From the NCBI GenBank assembly GCA_016709865.1, contig JADJLX010000005.1, forward strand, positions 558,001 to 622,000: a stretch of 64,000 nucleotides of DNA. The letters are read 5' to 3'. Position numbers and translations under genes: made by a program. The DNA is from Bacteroidales bacterium. GTDB lineage: Bacteria; Bacteroidota; Bacteroidia; Bacteroidales; VadinHA17. The notes below the pieces were generated by a model. The model was not told the DNA's origin and made no database searches. It saw only the letters and a program-made list of their open reading frames with translations. This document shows positions 25,193-34,005 of the stretch, piece after piece (within the stretch, counting starts at the first letter, position 1; every line of letters begins with the position of its first letter).

Positions 25193-26056
25193 TTATCTGC
25201 TCTCAAACAGTTTTATCAGAGGTTTTACATAATCCAGATCAGTTCTCAGCTCTGAAGAGTCGACCCCGCATCTTTTAAATATATTCCGTATCATCATTAT
25301 ATGAGCTTCCCACCAGTCACCGTATGCTTTCCTTGTAGCTTTAGATGATGTGTCGACCCATTTCTCAAACCCTGTCTCAGCATCAGCAACCTTTATAAGT
25401 CCTATATCCGGGATTGCAGTTTCGGCAGGATCATAAATCTTTAAGGCAACTATATCATGTTTGTTTGATGCAATTCTGAGTGCTTCTTCAAAATCAGGAA
25501 CAATGAAGTCAGATATGATAAAAGCAGTGCACCTCTTTTTAATTGCATTGGTCAGAAAGCGCAATGGCTCGTCGAGGTTAGTCTTGCTGCTCTCCGATTT
25601 GAAGTCAAGAAGCTCGCGGATAATCCGAAGAATATGTTTTCTGCCTTTCTGGGGCGTGATGAACTTTTCAACCTTATCGGAAAAGAAGATTACTCCGATC
25701 TTATCATTGTTAAAAATTGCTGAAAATGACAACACAGCAGCAACCTCTGTCATCAGGTCCCTTTTGTAACTAACTGATGTCCCGAAGTTTCCCGATCCAC
25801 TCACATCAATGAGCAGCATAACCGTCAGTTCCCTTTCTTCTTCAAAAACCTTTACATACGGATGATTAAATCGAGCTGTTACGTTCCAGTCAATACTTCT
25901 TATATCATCACCGTACTGATATTCCCGTACCTCACTGAATGCAATACCTCTTCCCTTAAACGCGCTGTGGTACTCCCCGGCAAAGATATGTCTGCTCAGA
26001 CCCCGGGTCTTAATCTCAATTCTCCGTACTTTCTTTAATAATTCAGTTGCTTCCAC
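25193..26056 (-). CDS. DUF58 (VWA-like) protein of the MoxR-Bat operon
   Basis: Cytoplasmic DUF58 protein, 287 residues. The family core SEVREYQYGDDIRSIDWNVTAR is near residues 40-62, followed by a VWA-like fold with a MIDAS-type DVSGSGNFG in TVMLLIDVSGSG. DUF58 proteins act with MoxR AAA+ ATPases as substrate-recruiting VWA partners, which fits this operon: moxR lies upstream, with one small gene between. It ends 4 bases before the start chosen for the DUF4381-like gene. Confidence 0.9.
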   Translation of the reverse strand: MEATELLKKVRRIEIKTRGLSRHIFAGEYHSAFKGRGIAFSEVREYQYGDDIRSIDWNVTARFNHPYVKVFEEERELTVMLLIDVSGSGNFGTSVSYKRDLMTEVAAVLSFSAIFNNDKIGVIFFSDKVEKFITPQKGRKHILRIIRELLDFKSESSKTNLDEPLRFLTNAIKKRCTAFIISDFIVPDFEEALRIASNKHDIVALKIYDPAETAIPDIGLIKVADAETGFEKWVDTSSKATRKAYGDWWEAHIMMIRNIFKRCGVDSSELRTDLDYVKPLIKLFESR

Positions 26057-26067
26057 GTTACAACAGA

Positions 26068-26469
26068 TTATTTAAGTGGCTTTATAGTTATAATTGAAGA
26101 CCATTGTTCATCCTTTATTTCTATCAGATAATCAATGCCATTCTTTCTGTCAATCCAAATGTTTTCACCATTTTTCTTACAATTGGTGTTGAACTCTTTG
26201 ATTTTTTCAGCTTTGGTAACCGAGTCGCAAATTATTCTGATACTCCTGCAAATTGAATCGGTGCCAAGAAAGAACAATAATGTTTGAGTCTCTGAATTAT
26301 CAGTGTATTTCAGATAGTTAAATCTGTCATTGTTTACTTTGTTGAAACTCATATTTCCTTTATTATCTTTCATATACTTTCTTATTTCAAAATCTTTATA
26401 GCCAATCAGATTCTGTCCTGACAAAAATCCAGAAAGAGTTAAAAACACAAAGAGCAGGAAGATTTTCAT
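26068..26469 (-). CDS. Small secreted protein of unknown function inside the Bat operon
   Basis: I do not recognise this family. With the start at 26469 it is 133 residues, beginning MKIFLLFVFLTLSGFLSGQ, a good Sec signal without lipobox. The rest is a small mixed alpha/beta domain with two cysteines (C81 and C87) in DSICRSIRIICDS and a third, C105, in NCKKNG. It is inserted between moxR (overlapping its 3' end by no more than the alternative start at 26499) and DUF58, a junction normally without a gene. It may be a periplasmic accessory of this lineage's Bat system, or unrelated. Confidence 0.68.
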   Translation of the reverse strand: MKIFLLFVFLTLSGFLSGQNLIGYKDFEIRKYMKDNKGNMSFNKVNNDRFNYLKYTDNSETQTLLFFLGTDSICRSIRIICDSVTKAEKIKEFNTNCKKNGENIWIDRKNGIDYLIEIKDEQWSSIITIKPLK

Positions 26470-26479
26470 AAGAGACTCA

Positions 26480-27475
26480 TTATGGAACCTCAACAACATT
26501 AAGAATTTCCGTAATAATGTGGTCCTGAGTTATATTTTCTGCTTCTGCCTCATAGGTAAGACCGATCCTGTGCCTCATAACATCAGCACAAATTGTTCTG
26601 ATATCTTCAGGTATAACATATCCTCTTCTTCTTATAAAGGCAAAAGCCTTTGCTGCCAGAGACAAATTAATTGAAGCTCTGGGAGATGCTCCATACGATA
26701 TCATGCTTTTGAATTTCGGCAATCCAAATTTTTCAGGATATCTGCTGGCAAAGACAATATTAAGAATATAGTTTTCTATTTTCTCATCCATATACACCTC
26801 TCTGACAACATTCCGTGCCCTTGTGATGTCATCAATTTTCAGTATACTGCTGGCTTTAGGAAAATCTTTTGCGAGGTTCTCCCTGATTATCATCTTCTCT
26901 TCTTCAATAGAAGGATAATCGATAACAACTTTCATCATAAACCTGTCTATCTGAGCTTCAGGAAGAGGATAGGTACCCTCCTGCTCAATAGGGTTCTGAG
27001 TTGCCAGCACAAGAAATGGTTCTTCAAGCTTAAAAGTTGATTCGCCGATTGTAATCTGCCTTTCCTGCATAGCCTCGAGCAGGGCGCTCTGCACTTTTGC
27101 GGGAGATCTGTTAATTTCATCAGCCAGAATGAAATTTGCAAATACCGGCCCTTTCTTGACTATAAACTCTTCTTTTTTCTGACTGTAGATCATTGTTCCG
27201 ATAAGGTCAGCAGGAAGCAGGTCGGGTGTAAACTGTATTCTGCTGAATTTTGCATCAATAATTGACGCCAGCGATTTTATGGCAAGTGTCTTTGCCAGTC
27301 CGGGAACTCCTTCAAGAAGTATGTGGCCATTTGCCAGAAGTCCGATTAAAAGGCTGTCGGTCAGGTGTTTCTGTCCGACAATAACCTTATTCATCTCCAT
27401 TCTGATTATATCGACAAAGGCACTCTCCTTTTCAATTTTCTCATTCAAAATTCTGATGTCAGCAGTTTGCTCCAT
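26480..27475 (-). CDS. moxR: MoxR-family AAA+ ATPase
   Basis: ATPase that heads the Bat operon and is expected to remodel client proteins together with VWA partners. Walker A is G56-VPGLAK-T63, Walker B is ILADE with D119-E120, and sensor 1 is VLATQNPIEQEGTYPLPEAQIDRF. The 331-residue length is normal. A -7 box (TATATTTG) is present just upstream on the minus strand, with an expected leader of only about a dozen bases. Everything from here to batE (27475 down to 18802) reads in one direction with short gaps. Confidence 0.94.
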   Translation of the reverse strand: MEQTADIRILNEKIEKESAFVDIIRMEMNKVIVGQKHLTDSLLIGLLANGHILLEGVPGLAKTLAIKSLASIIDAKFSRIQFTPDLLPADLIGTMIYSQKKEEFIVKKGPVFANFILADEINRSPAKVQSALLEAMQERQITIGESTFKLEEPFLVLATQNPIEQEGTYPLPEAQIDRFMMKVVIDYPSIEEEKMIIRENLAKDFPKASSILKIDDITRARNVVREVYMDEKIENYILNIVFASRYPEKFGLPKFKSMISYGASPRASINLSLAAKAFAFIRRRGYVIPEDIRTICADVMRHRIGLTYEAEAENITQDHIITEILNVVEVP

Positions 27476-27494
27476 AGCTCAAAAATTTAAGTAG

Positions 27495-27502
27495 CAAATA
27501 TA
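27495..27502 (-). promoter_or_regulatory. -7 promoter box for the moxR-bat operon
   Basis: TATATTTG on the minus strand matches the Bacteroidetes -7 consensus TAnnTTTG exactly and lies 19 bases before the moxR ATG. No clear TTTG is seen at the -33 position, so confidence is moderate. Confidence 0.4.
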
Positions 27503-27678
27503 GTAAATCGTCTATCAATTATTATATGTAAAACTGTTTCTAAAATTAACGTACAAAAGAAGCACACCTAAATATAAAAAAGTGTTAACAAGGTTTTAAA
27601 CTTTTGTTAAATGAATGCGCTCGCATCTGATAATGAAATAGCAATATGAGTTTGTTTTTAAAAATCCTGCTCTACCTC

Positions 27679-27852
27679 GGAGATCCTTCGCTAGCGCTCA
27701 GGATGACATGTCATTTTGGGATTATTTTTGGAATGAAGTGGCGATTCGCAAGTTATATTTGGCATATTCATCGATTTTTATGCGAATCGCCACTTCATTC
27801 CCCCATCATACCCAGATCCGTGTGTTATCCCGAGCCTCAGCGAGGGATCTCC
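27679..27852. repeat. Nested palindromic element, copy 1
   Basis: A 174-bp element made of two palindromes, one inside the other. The inner arms, GAATGAAGTGGCGATTCGCA (27731-27750) and its exact reverse complement (27781-27800), are 20 bp with a 30-base loop. The outer arms (27679-27708 and 27823-27852) begin and end GGAGATCC/GGATCTCC and match at about 24 of 30 positions. A second copy with the same inner and outer cores is at 33756-33967. It lies in the 432-base gap between moxR and the DUF4105 gene. The remaining gap sequence shows nothing else beyond the -7 box. Confidence 0.85.
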
Positions 27853-27907
27853 TGCACTTTGAATCAGGCTTTCACCAAAATGAGTTTCAATTTTTGATGC
27901 CAGATAC

Positions 27908-29098
27908 TTATAATTGTGGTTTCTCTATTGTAATCGGGTTCCACTCAAAACCACCTTGTACTGAACTTCGTACCAGGAGGATCAGAACCAGCGGAATGAA
28001 TGAAAGATCAAATGATTGGGGTAGTATAAAATGAATTACCAGGAATATGGCAGAGATATAAAAAACCAGTCTGAACCATATGGTTTTGCCTATATTAAGA
28101 AAGATCGATAAAAGTGCAATCAAAATGAACGGGTTCAGCCAGAGTATATTAAGGTTCAATTTCATCTGCTGATGATCGGTGAAAAAGTTGAAAAAGATCA
28201 TAAGCACAGCAAGAACAGAAAAAACAAAGAAGACAATCACATCAAATATGTTATTGGCCTTCAGGCTTTTTATCCTGGCGGAAATAATAAGTATTATTAA
28301 AAGAAGCAGTGTAAAAACAACAACAGGCGAGATAAGAAAATTCTTTTTGACTACAGGAATCTCAAAATCGATAATTGTTTCCGGATTCTTAAGTAATGGA
28401 ATCATCTTTCCATCTCTGTTTACAACTGCCTGCGACAATTCTTTCTTTAAATCAAGCGGAAGGAACATCCTGTCGCGATAGAGGGCTTTCTTATCGCCGG
28501 GAGAACCCATTATGAGATTAATACCAAACTGGAGCCAGAGATACGGAGCCTGGTATTTACCAACCATCTCTCTAAAGGTAGGAGGCTTTTCTGTTTCGAC
28601 GGGGGGATACAACAGCTTTGCTCCTATTGCTTTCTCAAGGAGGTCCCTGATTCTGGTTGAACAGTCGTCATAAAAGAAATCATATCTGTAACTTCTGTTC
28701 TCAGGTTTTAGGTTCTCATTAATAAAAGACAATAAATGTGCAGTTTCTTTTGAAGTGATATTAAGCTCCTGCGACTGTACAAATCGCTTTTCATAGATGT
28801 ATCCCTGCACAAATCGCTCAAGAGGATCGCTGTCAAGAAGATAATCGAGCCTGCCTTTAGCAAATTTCCAGGCAAAATTCGGTGTACTAAAATCAAATAC
28901 CCCCCAGTTATAGACTATATCGCTGTTTTTTTCAGGAATTACCACCCTAAGGGCGCTGTGCCCGTAAATTGAATATGTTTCAGTTCCTGGTCCGCACGTT
29001 AAAAGATAAACTATTGTATCTTTAGCCTGTTGCGAGAAAACACCGGGAAGGTATATCAGGCCGAGTAGCAAGCTTATAATAAATTTCTTTTTCATCAT
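27908..29098 (-). CDS. DUF4105 (Lnb N-terminal-like) membrane protein
   Basis: Envelope protein of 396 residues. A signal peptide (about 1-22) is followed by a DUF4105 domain with TYSIYGHSALRVV (H47) and FFYDDCSTRIRDLL (C146), the His and Cys expected of this papain-like fold. About five hydrophobic helices fill residues 250-380. The same domain is found in Lnb, a lipoprotein N-acylation enzyme of Firmicutes; similar chemistry here is only a possibility. The last codons run close to nested palindrome copy 1. It is divergent from the outer-membrane barrel gene at 29132. Confidence 0.82.
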   Translation of the reverse strand: MMKKKFIISLLLGLIYLPGVFSQQAKDTIVYLLTCGPGTETYSIYGHSALRVVIPEKNSDIVYNWGVFDFSTPNFAWKFAKGRLDYLLDSDPLERFVQGYIYEKRFVQSQELNITSKETAHLLSFINENLKPENRSYRYDFFYDDCSTRIRDLLEKAIGAKLLYPPVETEKPPTFREMVGKYQAPYLWLQFGINLIMGSPGDKKALYRDRMFLPLDLKKELSQAVVNRDGKMIPLLKNPETIIDFEIPVVKKNFLISPVVVFTLLLLIILIISARIKSLKANNIFDVIVFFVFSVLAVLMIFFNFFTDHQQMKLNLNILWLNPFILIALLSIFLNIGKTIWFRLVFYISAIFLVIHFILPQSFDLSFIPLVLILLVRSSVQGGFEWNPITIEKPQL

Positions 29099-29131
29099 GT
29101 AAACTTAAGAGATTTTTATCATATTTCCATA

Positions 29132-30523
29132 ATGCTCAGAATCGTAATATGTATATCAGTTTTATGTATGGCATATCCTGCATTCTCGTCGGATAGAAGT
29201 CTTATAGTTAGTAATATCTCAATTTCAGGTAATAAAAAGACCCGATCGAATATAATTCTCCGTGAACTTACTTTTCAGGAAGGCGATACATTATTGAGTT
29301 CAGATCTGGAAAAACATACTTCTCGTTCAAGAGAGAATATTCTTAATACTTCGCTTTTCAACTATGTGACAATAAATATCCTGAATAATTCTGATGACAA
29401 GCTTGATGTTTTTATAAATGTAGAAGAGCGATGGTACTTCTGGCCTGCGTTGATTTTCAAGTATGAAGACAGGAATTTCAGTGCATGGCTTAAGGCAAAA
29501 GATCTTTCTAAAACCAAGTATGGTTTTTCAGTTGAGAAGTTTAATTTTTTAGGAAGAAAACAGAATCTGAGGATCTCATTTTTGTTTGGGTATGCTAAAC
29601 AATTTGAGATTTCATATAAGAACATTGCATTAGACAGAAACAGAAGACATTTCATTGGCGGGATGGCTGAAATTTCAAGGCAGGATGAGATGATATTCGA
29701 TACCAGGTATGATGAACCGGTTCTCTTTAAGAGTACATACCAGCCTGTATTTGAGAGAAATAAGTATACCATAAATTATACTTACAGGCCTTTCCTGCAT
29801 GATTTTCATAATCTGTTCATCAACTATTTTGAATATAAAGTCTCAGACACCATTCTTAAACTTAACTCTGATTTTCTGGCAAAGAACATAAACGAGATGG
29901 AATGTTTTACTATCGATTATGTATATACAAAAGATAACAGGGATATAAAGGCGTATCCGCTGAGAGGTTATTATTTTGAGTTGCTTGCAGGACAGACTTT
30001 CTCTCAGCCCCTCTCAAAAAAATCATTTTCATCGACTGTTATTATCCCTAATTTTTATAAGTATTTTGAACTCGGCAGCAGGTTTCATTATGCTTCCAAT
30101 CTTACCTTAAAGTTATCATATAACAGCACCAATTCGTATTTCTATTCAAGGTCACTGGGATATATTTACAACCTTCACGGATTTGAATACAATACAATAG
30201 AAGGAGAACATTTCATCATCTTTAAAAATCTGGTTAAATTTACTCTCTTAAAACCGAAAGTTACTGAATTAACTTTCCTTCCCCTGCCAAAATTTAACAA
30301 GATACACTATGCTCTGTATTTTAATATGTTTACTGATTGCGGCTATGTATCAAGTAAATACGCATCATCAGAAAACCGCTATTCAAATAAGTTTCTGTAC
30401 AGTGGCGGAGTCGGGCTGGACCTTGTTACTTACTATGATAAGACATTCAGGGCAGAATATTCAGTAAACGGTTTTGGGAAAGGGGGATTCTATTTTCATC
30501 TTACAGCACCAATTAATAAATAA
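29132..30523 (+). CDS. Outer-membrane beta-barrel protein with POTRA domain (BamA/TamA-like)
   Basis: A 463-residue predicted outer-membrane protein. After a signal peptide (1-19), residues 22-100 read as one POTRA domain (VSNISISGNKKTRSNIILREL, then VTINILNNSDDKLDVFINVEERW). The remainder is alternating amphipathic strands rich in aromatic residues, ending in a strand with terminal K rather than F/W. It is shorter than BamA, with one POTRA rather than five, closer to TamA-like or Bacteroidetes surface-antigen proteins. It is divergent from the DUF4105 gene, and its stop precedes the next start by 19 bases. Confidence 0.78.
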   Translation: MLRIVICISVLCMAYPAFSSDRSLIVSNISISGNKKTRSNIILRELTFQEGDTLLSSDLEKHTSRSRENILNTSLFNYVTINILNNSDDKLDVFINVEERWYFWPALIFKYEDRNFSAWLKAKDLSKTKYGFSVEKFNFLGRKQNLRISFLFGYAKQFEISYKNIALDRNRRHFIGGMAEISRQDEMIFDTRYDEPVLFKSTYQPVFERNKYTINYTYRPFLHDFHNLFINYFEYKVSDTILKLNSDFLAKNINEMECFTIDYVYTKDNRDIKAYPLRGYYFELLAGQTFSQPLSKKSFSSTVIIPNFYKYFELGSRFHYASNLTLKLSYNSTNSYFYSRSLGYIYNLHGFEYNTIEGEHFIIFKNLVKFTLLKPKVTELTFLPLPKFNKIHYALYFNMFTDCGYVSSKYASSENRYSNKFLYSGGVGLDLVTYYDKTFRAEYSVNGFGKGGFYFHLTAPINK

Positions 30524-30542
30524 TAAAAAATTCCAAAAAGCA

Positions 30543-31640
30543 ATGAAAAAAACAGCAGTTATTCTTTTACTTCTATTACTCACCAATAGTATGGTAATGT
30601 GGTCACAGAGCAATCGAAAAACAGTGGTAACAATTAAGGGTGAACAGTTTTTCATTAACAGAAAACCTACCTATGAAAAGCGCTACTGGAATAGTTATAA
30701 AATAGAAGGTCTGTTGATGAACTCCAGGATGGTACAGGGTATATTCGATGATTTGAATCCGGAAACCATTCAAAACTGGTCCTATCCTGATACTAAAAAA
30801 TGGGATCCCGACCGTAATACAAATGAGTTCATAGCCAACATGGAAAAATGGCATAGTTACGGGCTTCTCTCCTTTACTATAAACATGCAGGGAGGAAGCC
30901 CTTTCGGATATTCATCTGACCAGCCCTGGAATAATTCAGGCTTCAAAGAAGACGGATCATTAAGGATTGAGTATCTGAACCGTCTTGAGAAAATCCTTGA
31001 CAAAGCAGATGAATTAGGTATGGTACCAATTGTAGGATATTTTTATTTTGGCCAGGATGAACGGCTAAGTGATGAAAAAGCAGTTATTAATGCCGTTAAT
31101 AACATGACAGACTGGCTTTTAGACAAAAAATACAGAAATGTACTCGTAGAGGTTAACAATGAATGTAATGTCAATAAATATGATCATGAGATTCTCAAAC
31201 CACAACGGGTGCATGAACTTATCGAATTGGTAAAGAAAAAGACGAAGAATGGCTACAGATTATATGCCGGAACCAGCTATGGAGGAGGATTCATTCCATT
31301 ACCTAATGTGGTTAGATCATCCGATTTCATTCTTTTACATGGCAATGGTGTATCTGATCCGGAGAAAATTTCAGCAATGGTTGATAAGACCCGACTGGTT
31401 GAAGGATATACAACAAAGCCCATCTTATTCAATGAAGATGACCACTTTGAATTTGATAAGGAGAATAATAACTTCACTGCTGCTGTAAAAAAGTATGCGT
31501 CATGGGGTTATTTTGACTACAGGATGAAGGATGAAGTATATGTTGATGGATATCAGAGTGTTCCGGTTGATTGGGGTATTAATTCAAAACGAAAGATTGG
31601 GTTTTTTAACCTGTTAAAGGAGATTACCGGCACCAAATAG
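30543..31640 (+). CDS. Secreted TIM-barrel glycosidase-like protein
   Basis: Start chosen at 30543, where a signal peptide begins (MKKTAVILLLLLLTNSMVMW); a longer frame from 30474 would overlap the upstream gene. The 365 residues look like a (beta/alpha)8 glycoside hydrolase of clan A type. N206-E207 in VLVEVNNECN is placed like an acid/base pair at strand 4, and E298 in KPILFNEDDHF like the nucleophile at strand 7. I cannot assign a GH family or substrate. It follows the barrel gene closely and may share its transcript. Confidence 0.7.
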   Translation: MKKTAVILLLLLLTNSMVMWSQSNRKTVVTIKGEQFFINRKPTYEKRYWNSYKIEGLLMNSRMVQGIFDDLNPETIQNWSYPDTKKWDPDRNTNEFIANMEKWHSYGLLSFTINMQGGSPFGYSSDQPWNNSGFKEDGSLRIEYLNRLEKILDKADELGMVPIVGYFYFGQDERLSDEKAVINAVNNMTDWLLDKKYRNVLVEVNNECNVNKYDHEILKPQRVHELIELVKKKTKNGYRLYAGTSYGGGFIPLPNVVRSSDFILLHGNGVSDPEKISAMVDKTRLVEGYTTKPILFNEDDHFEFDKENNNFTAAVKKYASWGYFDYRMKDEVYVDGYQSVPVDWGINSKRKIGFFNLLKEITGTK

Positions 31641-31713
31641 AAATCAGGTTTTGGTTACTTACCCGTTTTTGTTAGTTTTATACCGTTAAAAAGAACTTTA
31701 AAATATTTATCAA

Positions 31714-32502
31714 ATGAAAAAAGTATCAGTATTGCTCATCGGACTATTATCACTCTCAATCATCAGCTGTAAAACAAAAGAAACTTTCCCAATAACTGAC
31801 CTTCATGTCCACCTGAAAGGTAAACTTACTATTGAAGATGCGGCAAAGAAATCAGTTGCTGAGAATATTCAATATGGCATTGCAGTTAATTGCGGTGTTG
31901 GGTTTCCTGTACATAACGACAGTCAGATTGACTCTGTTTTAGCAACATTTAAAGGCTATCCGCAGTTTTTCGTGGCGATGCAGGCTGAAGGCAGGGAGTG
32001 GGTAAATACTTTTTCAAAAGAATCAAGGGAGAAATTTGATTATGTATTTACTGATTGTATGACATTTACTGATGAAAAAGGCAGACGTAACAGGATCTGG
32101 ATGAAAGATGAAACATGGATCGATGATGAACAGCAATTCATGGATTATATGGTAAATACTCTGGTAACAATCCTGAATACCGAACCAATTAATATCTATG
32201 TGAATTCAACTTTCCTGCCAGCCCAGATGGCTGACAGATATGATCTCTTCTGGACTCCGGAGAGAATGGACAAAGTTATTAAAGCTGCAAAAGACAATAA
32301 TATAGCCATAGAGATTAATAACAGGTATAAAATTCCTTCAGCAGCTTTTATCAAAAGAGGAAAAGCAGCCGGCGTTAAATTTACCGTCGGAACTAATAAT
32401 GCTGACGAGAATTTTACAGGCGCTGAATATGCCCTCGCCATGATAGAGGAATGTGGTCTTAAACAAAGTGATTTCTTTGTGCCTGTAAAAAAGGTAAGAT
32501 AA
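31714..32502 (+). CDS. Lipoprotein with amidohydrolase/PHP-like metal-dependent hydrolase fold
   Basis: A 262-residue predicted lipoprotein with lipobox SIISC, C19 being the lipidated cysteine. Immediately after comes TDLHVHLKG, an HxH metal motif (H31, H33) typical of strand 1 in amidohydrolase or PHP-type enzymes. Later strands IEINNRYKIP and KFTVGTNNAD are consistent with a TIM-like barrel. The usual downstream histidines are not all obvious, so catalytic activity is not certain. It follows the glycosidase-like gene after 73 bases in the same direction. Confidence 0.68.
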   Translation: MKKVSVLLIGLLSLSIISCKTKETFPITDLHVHLKGKLTIEDAAKKSVAENIQYGIAVNCGVGFPVHNDSQIDSVLATFKGYPQFFVAMQAEGREWVNTFSKESREKFDYVFTDCMTFTDEKGRRNRIWMKDETWIDDEQQFMDYMVNTLVTILNTEPINIYVNSTFLPAQMADRYDLFWTPERMDKVIKAAKDNNIAIEINNRYKIPSAAFIKRGKAAGVKFTVGTNNADENFTGAEYALAMIEECGLKQSDFFVPVKKVR

Positions 32503-32530
32503 ATCATTGTAATTATTTAAAGCGGAAAGT

Positions 32531-33172
32531 TTGGAAAGTTTTGATCTTGCAAGAGTACTTAAGTTTCTTCCAGGAATAGTTATTGGTTTAACTGTGCATG
32601 AATTCTGTCATGCCTGGATTGCACATCTGTGTGGTGATTCAACTTCTAAGGATCAGGGAAGAGTTACACTTAATCCGTTGAAACATATTGATTTACTTGG
32701 TTTTGTATTTCTTATCTTCGCAGGATTTGGCTGGGCCAAACCTGTTCAGTTCGATGAAAGAAATCTCAGAAATCCAAAGTACGACGTAATTAAGATAGCT
32801 CTTGCCGGACCGTTATCTAATGCAGTGCTGGCTATGATTCTCTCTGTTATTTTTTCAATTGTCTCTTCATTTTTGCCTGCATATCAAACATCCGGAATGC
32901 AGATCTTATCGGAGGTATTTATTTATGCAATATATATCAACTGGGGTCTTTTTATTTTCAATCTGATACCATTGCCCCCACTCGACGGGTCACATCTCAT
33001 TTTTTATCAGCTTAGAAGGTTTCCGGCATTATATGATGGATTATATAAATATGGTTCCCTGCTCCTATTCGGACTTCTTATTGCAACAGCAATAACAAAA
33101 ATTAATTTTCTGCCTATCTGGCCGGCCATACAGTTCCTTGGTGAAGGCTTTCTTTCGCTGGTTGGATATTAG
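32531..33172 (+). CDS. Site-2 protease family membrane metalloprotease (M50)
   Basis: Membrane-embedded zinc protease, 213 residues. The active-site helix carries H23-E24-F-C-H27, and the second zinc ligand motif is NLIPLPPLDGSH. Four to six hydrophobic segments are visible. The reading frame has no ATG before the HExxH helix; translation most likely starts at the TTG at 32531, 18 bases after an in-frame stop. Lack of a PDZ domain places it with the short 'peptidase M50' group rather than RseP. Target proteins are unknown. Confidence 0.88.
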   Translation: MESFDLARVLKFLPGIVIGLTVHEFCHAWIAHLCGDSTSKDQGRVTLNPLKHIDLLGFVFLIFAGFGWAKPVQFDERNLRNPKYDVIKIALAGPLSNAVLAMILSVIFSIVSSFLPAYQTSGMQILSEVFIYAIYINWGLFIFNLIPLPPLDGSHLIFYQLRRFPALYDGLYKYGSLLLFGLLIATAITKINFLPIWPAIQFLGEGFLSLVGY

Positions 33173-33199
33173 TAGAATGCCAATACTGGGATGATGATT

Positions 33200-33466
33200 T
33201 TAGAATTGCAAAAGATCAAACAGTCTGGAATTTCCTGAAGTAAGCCAGTCTCTTTCTTTGTCTAAAAAGAAATCCGGCAACTTGCAGGGAGTAAGTGCAT
33301 ATTTATTACGGATGATACTTAGTGTATTCTCATCAGTGCACCTTAAATATATCTCGTTATCACGATAAAGAAAGCCAATGCTTTTCTTGTTCATATGATT
33401 GAGATCAGTACTTAGAAATTTCTGGAAGACATTCCATATTTCAGTAAGCTTGTAAGTTTCCATCAA
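33200..33466 (-). CDS. Small hypothetical protein (88 aa)
   Basis: An open frame of 88 residues starting MMETYKLTEIWNVFQKFLS, with balanced composition, no signal peptide and no membrane helix. I recognise no family. It is accepted as a gene because codon use resembles the neighbours and nothing else explains the space between the site-2 protease and the tRNA, but evidence is limited to the open frame. It is convergent with the protease gene, with 27 bases between stops. Confidence 0.5.
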   Translation of the reverse strand: MMETYKLTEIWNVFQKFLSTDLNHMNKKSIGFLYRDNEIYLRCTDENTLSIIRNKYALTPCKLPDFFLDKERDWLTSGNSRLFDLLQF

Positions 33467-33525
33467 TTCAGGTATTAATCAATTCTATAAAGCTACGGAT
33501 TAACCTGACCAATCCTAATTATAAA

Positions 33526-33557
33526 CAAAAAAAGAGAGACAGTTTAATGTCTCTCTT
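33526..33557 (-). terminator. Rho-independent terminator of tRNA-Arg
   Basis: On the minus strand a perfect 9-bp stem AGAGAGACA / TGTCTCTCT with a 6-base loop is followed by a run of T. It begins 2 bases after the tRNA 3' end. Confidence 0.85.
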
Positions 33558-33558
33558 G

Positions 33559-33632
33559 TGATTCCGGAGCGACTCGAACGCTCGACCCACAGCTTAGAAG
33601 GCTGTTGCTCTATCCAACTGAGCTACGGAACC
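33559..33632 (-). tRNA. tRNA-Arg (anticodon UCU)
   Basis: A 74-base cloverleaf read on the minus strand. The acceptor stem is GGTTCCG with CGGAATC (one G-U pair), the D arm contains AGCTCAGTTGGATAGAGC, the anticodon loop is CTTCTAA with anticodon TCT, and the T arm has GTTCGAGTC. The discriminator is A, and CCA is not encoded. It reads AGA codons. Confidence 0.95.
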
Positions 33633-33755
33633 CTTTAACGGGTGCAAAAATACATTATTTTTCAATTTCTGCAACCTGATTCCTTAAAACAGGTAAATAT
33701 TAAAGTTTTTAAGTACAATAAATCATTCAAACAAATCCTATTTACCTCATTTGTA

Positions 33756-33967
33756 GGAGATTCCTCGCTGAAGCTCGGAATGACAGGGTAATTGGGAATC
33801 AAAGGGGGAAAGAAGTGGCGATTCGTATATTATATCACTGAATATTACGTTATTCCAACGAATCGCCACTTCTTTCCCCTTACTCATAAAAAATATTGTG
33901 TCATTCCGAAGCGTAGCGAGGAACCGAGTCCCCGTTGTACGGGACGAGCTCACCGAAGGTAATCTCC
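33756..33967. repeat. Nested palindromic element, copy 2, with an inserted hairpin
   Basis: Same architecture as the element at 27679. The inner arms are a perfect 22-bp inverted repeat (33805-33826 and 33858-33879) sharing GAAGTGGCGATTCG with copy 1. The outer left arm starts GGAGATTCCTCGCT, and the right arm mirrors it as TGTCATTCCGAAGCGTAGCG. The right outer arm is interrupted between about 33924 and 33960 by roughly 37 bases that contain their own small hairpin (GTCCCCGT/ACGGGAC); the arm resumes with AATCTCC. It lies between the tRNA and the stop of the LeuCD-like gene. Confidence 0.85.
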
Positions 33968-34005
33968 AAGGATCAGCAGGTACTTCCATAGAAAATGTCA
34001 TGTAA

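Noticed and set aside
27646..28034. Open frames across the spacer after moxR
   Set aside because: They run through both arms of the nested palindrome and give no recognisable protein.
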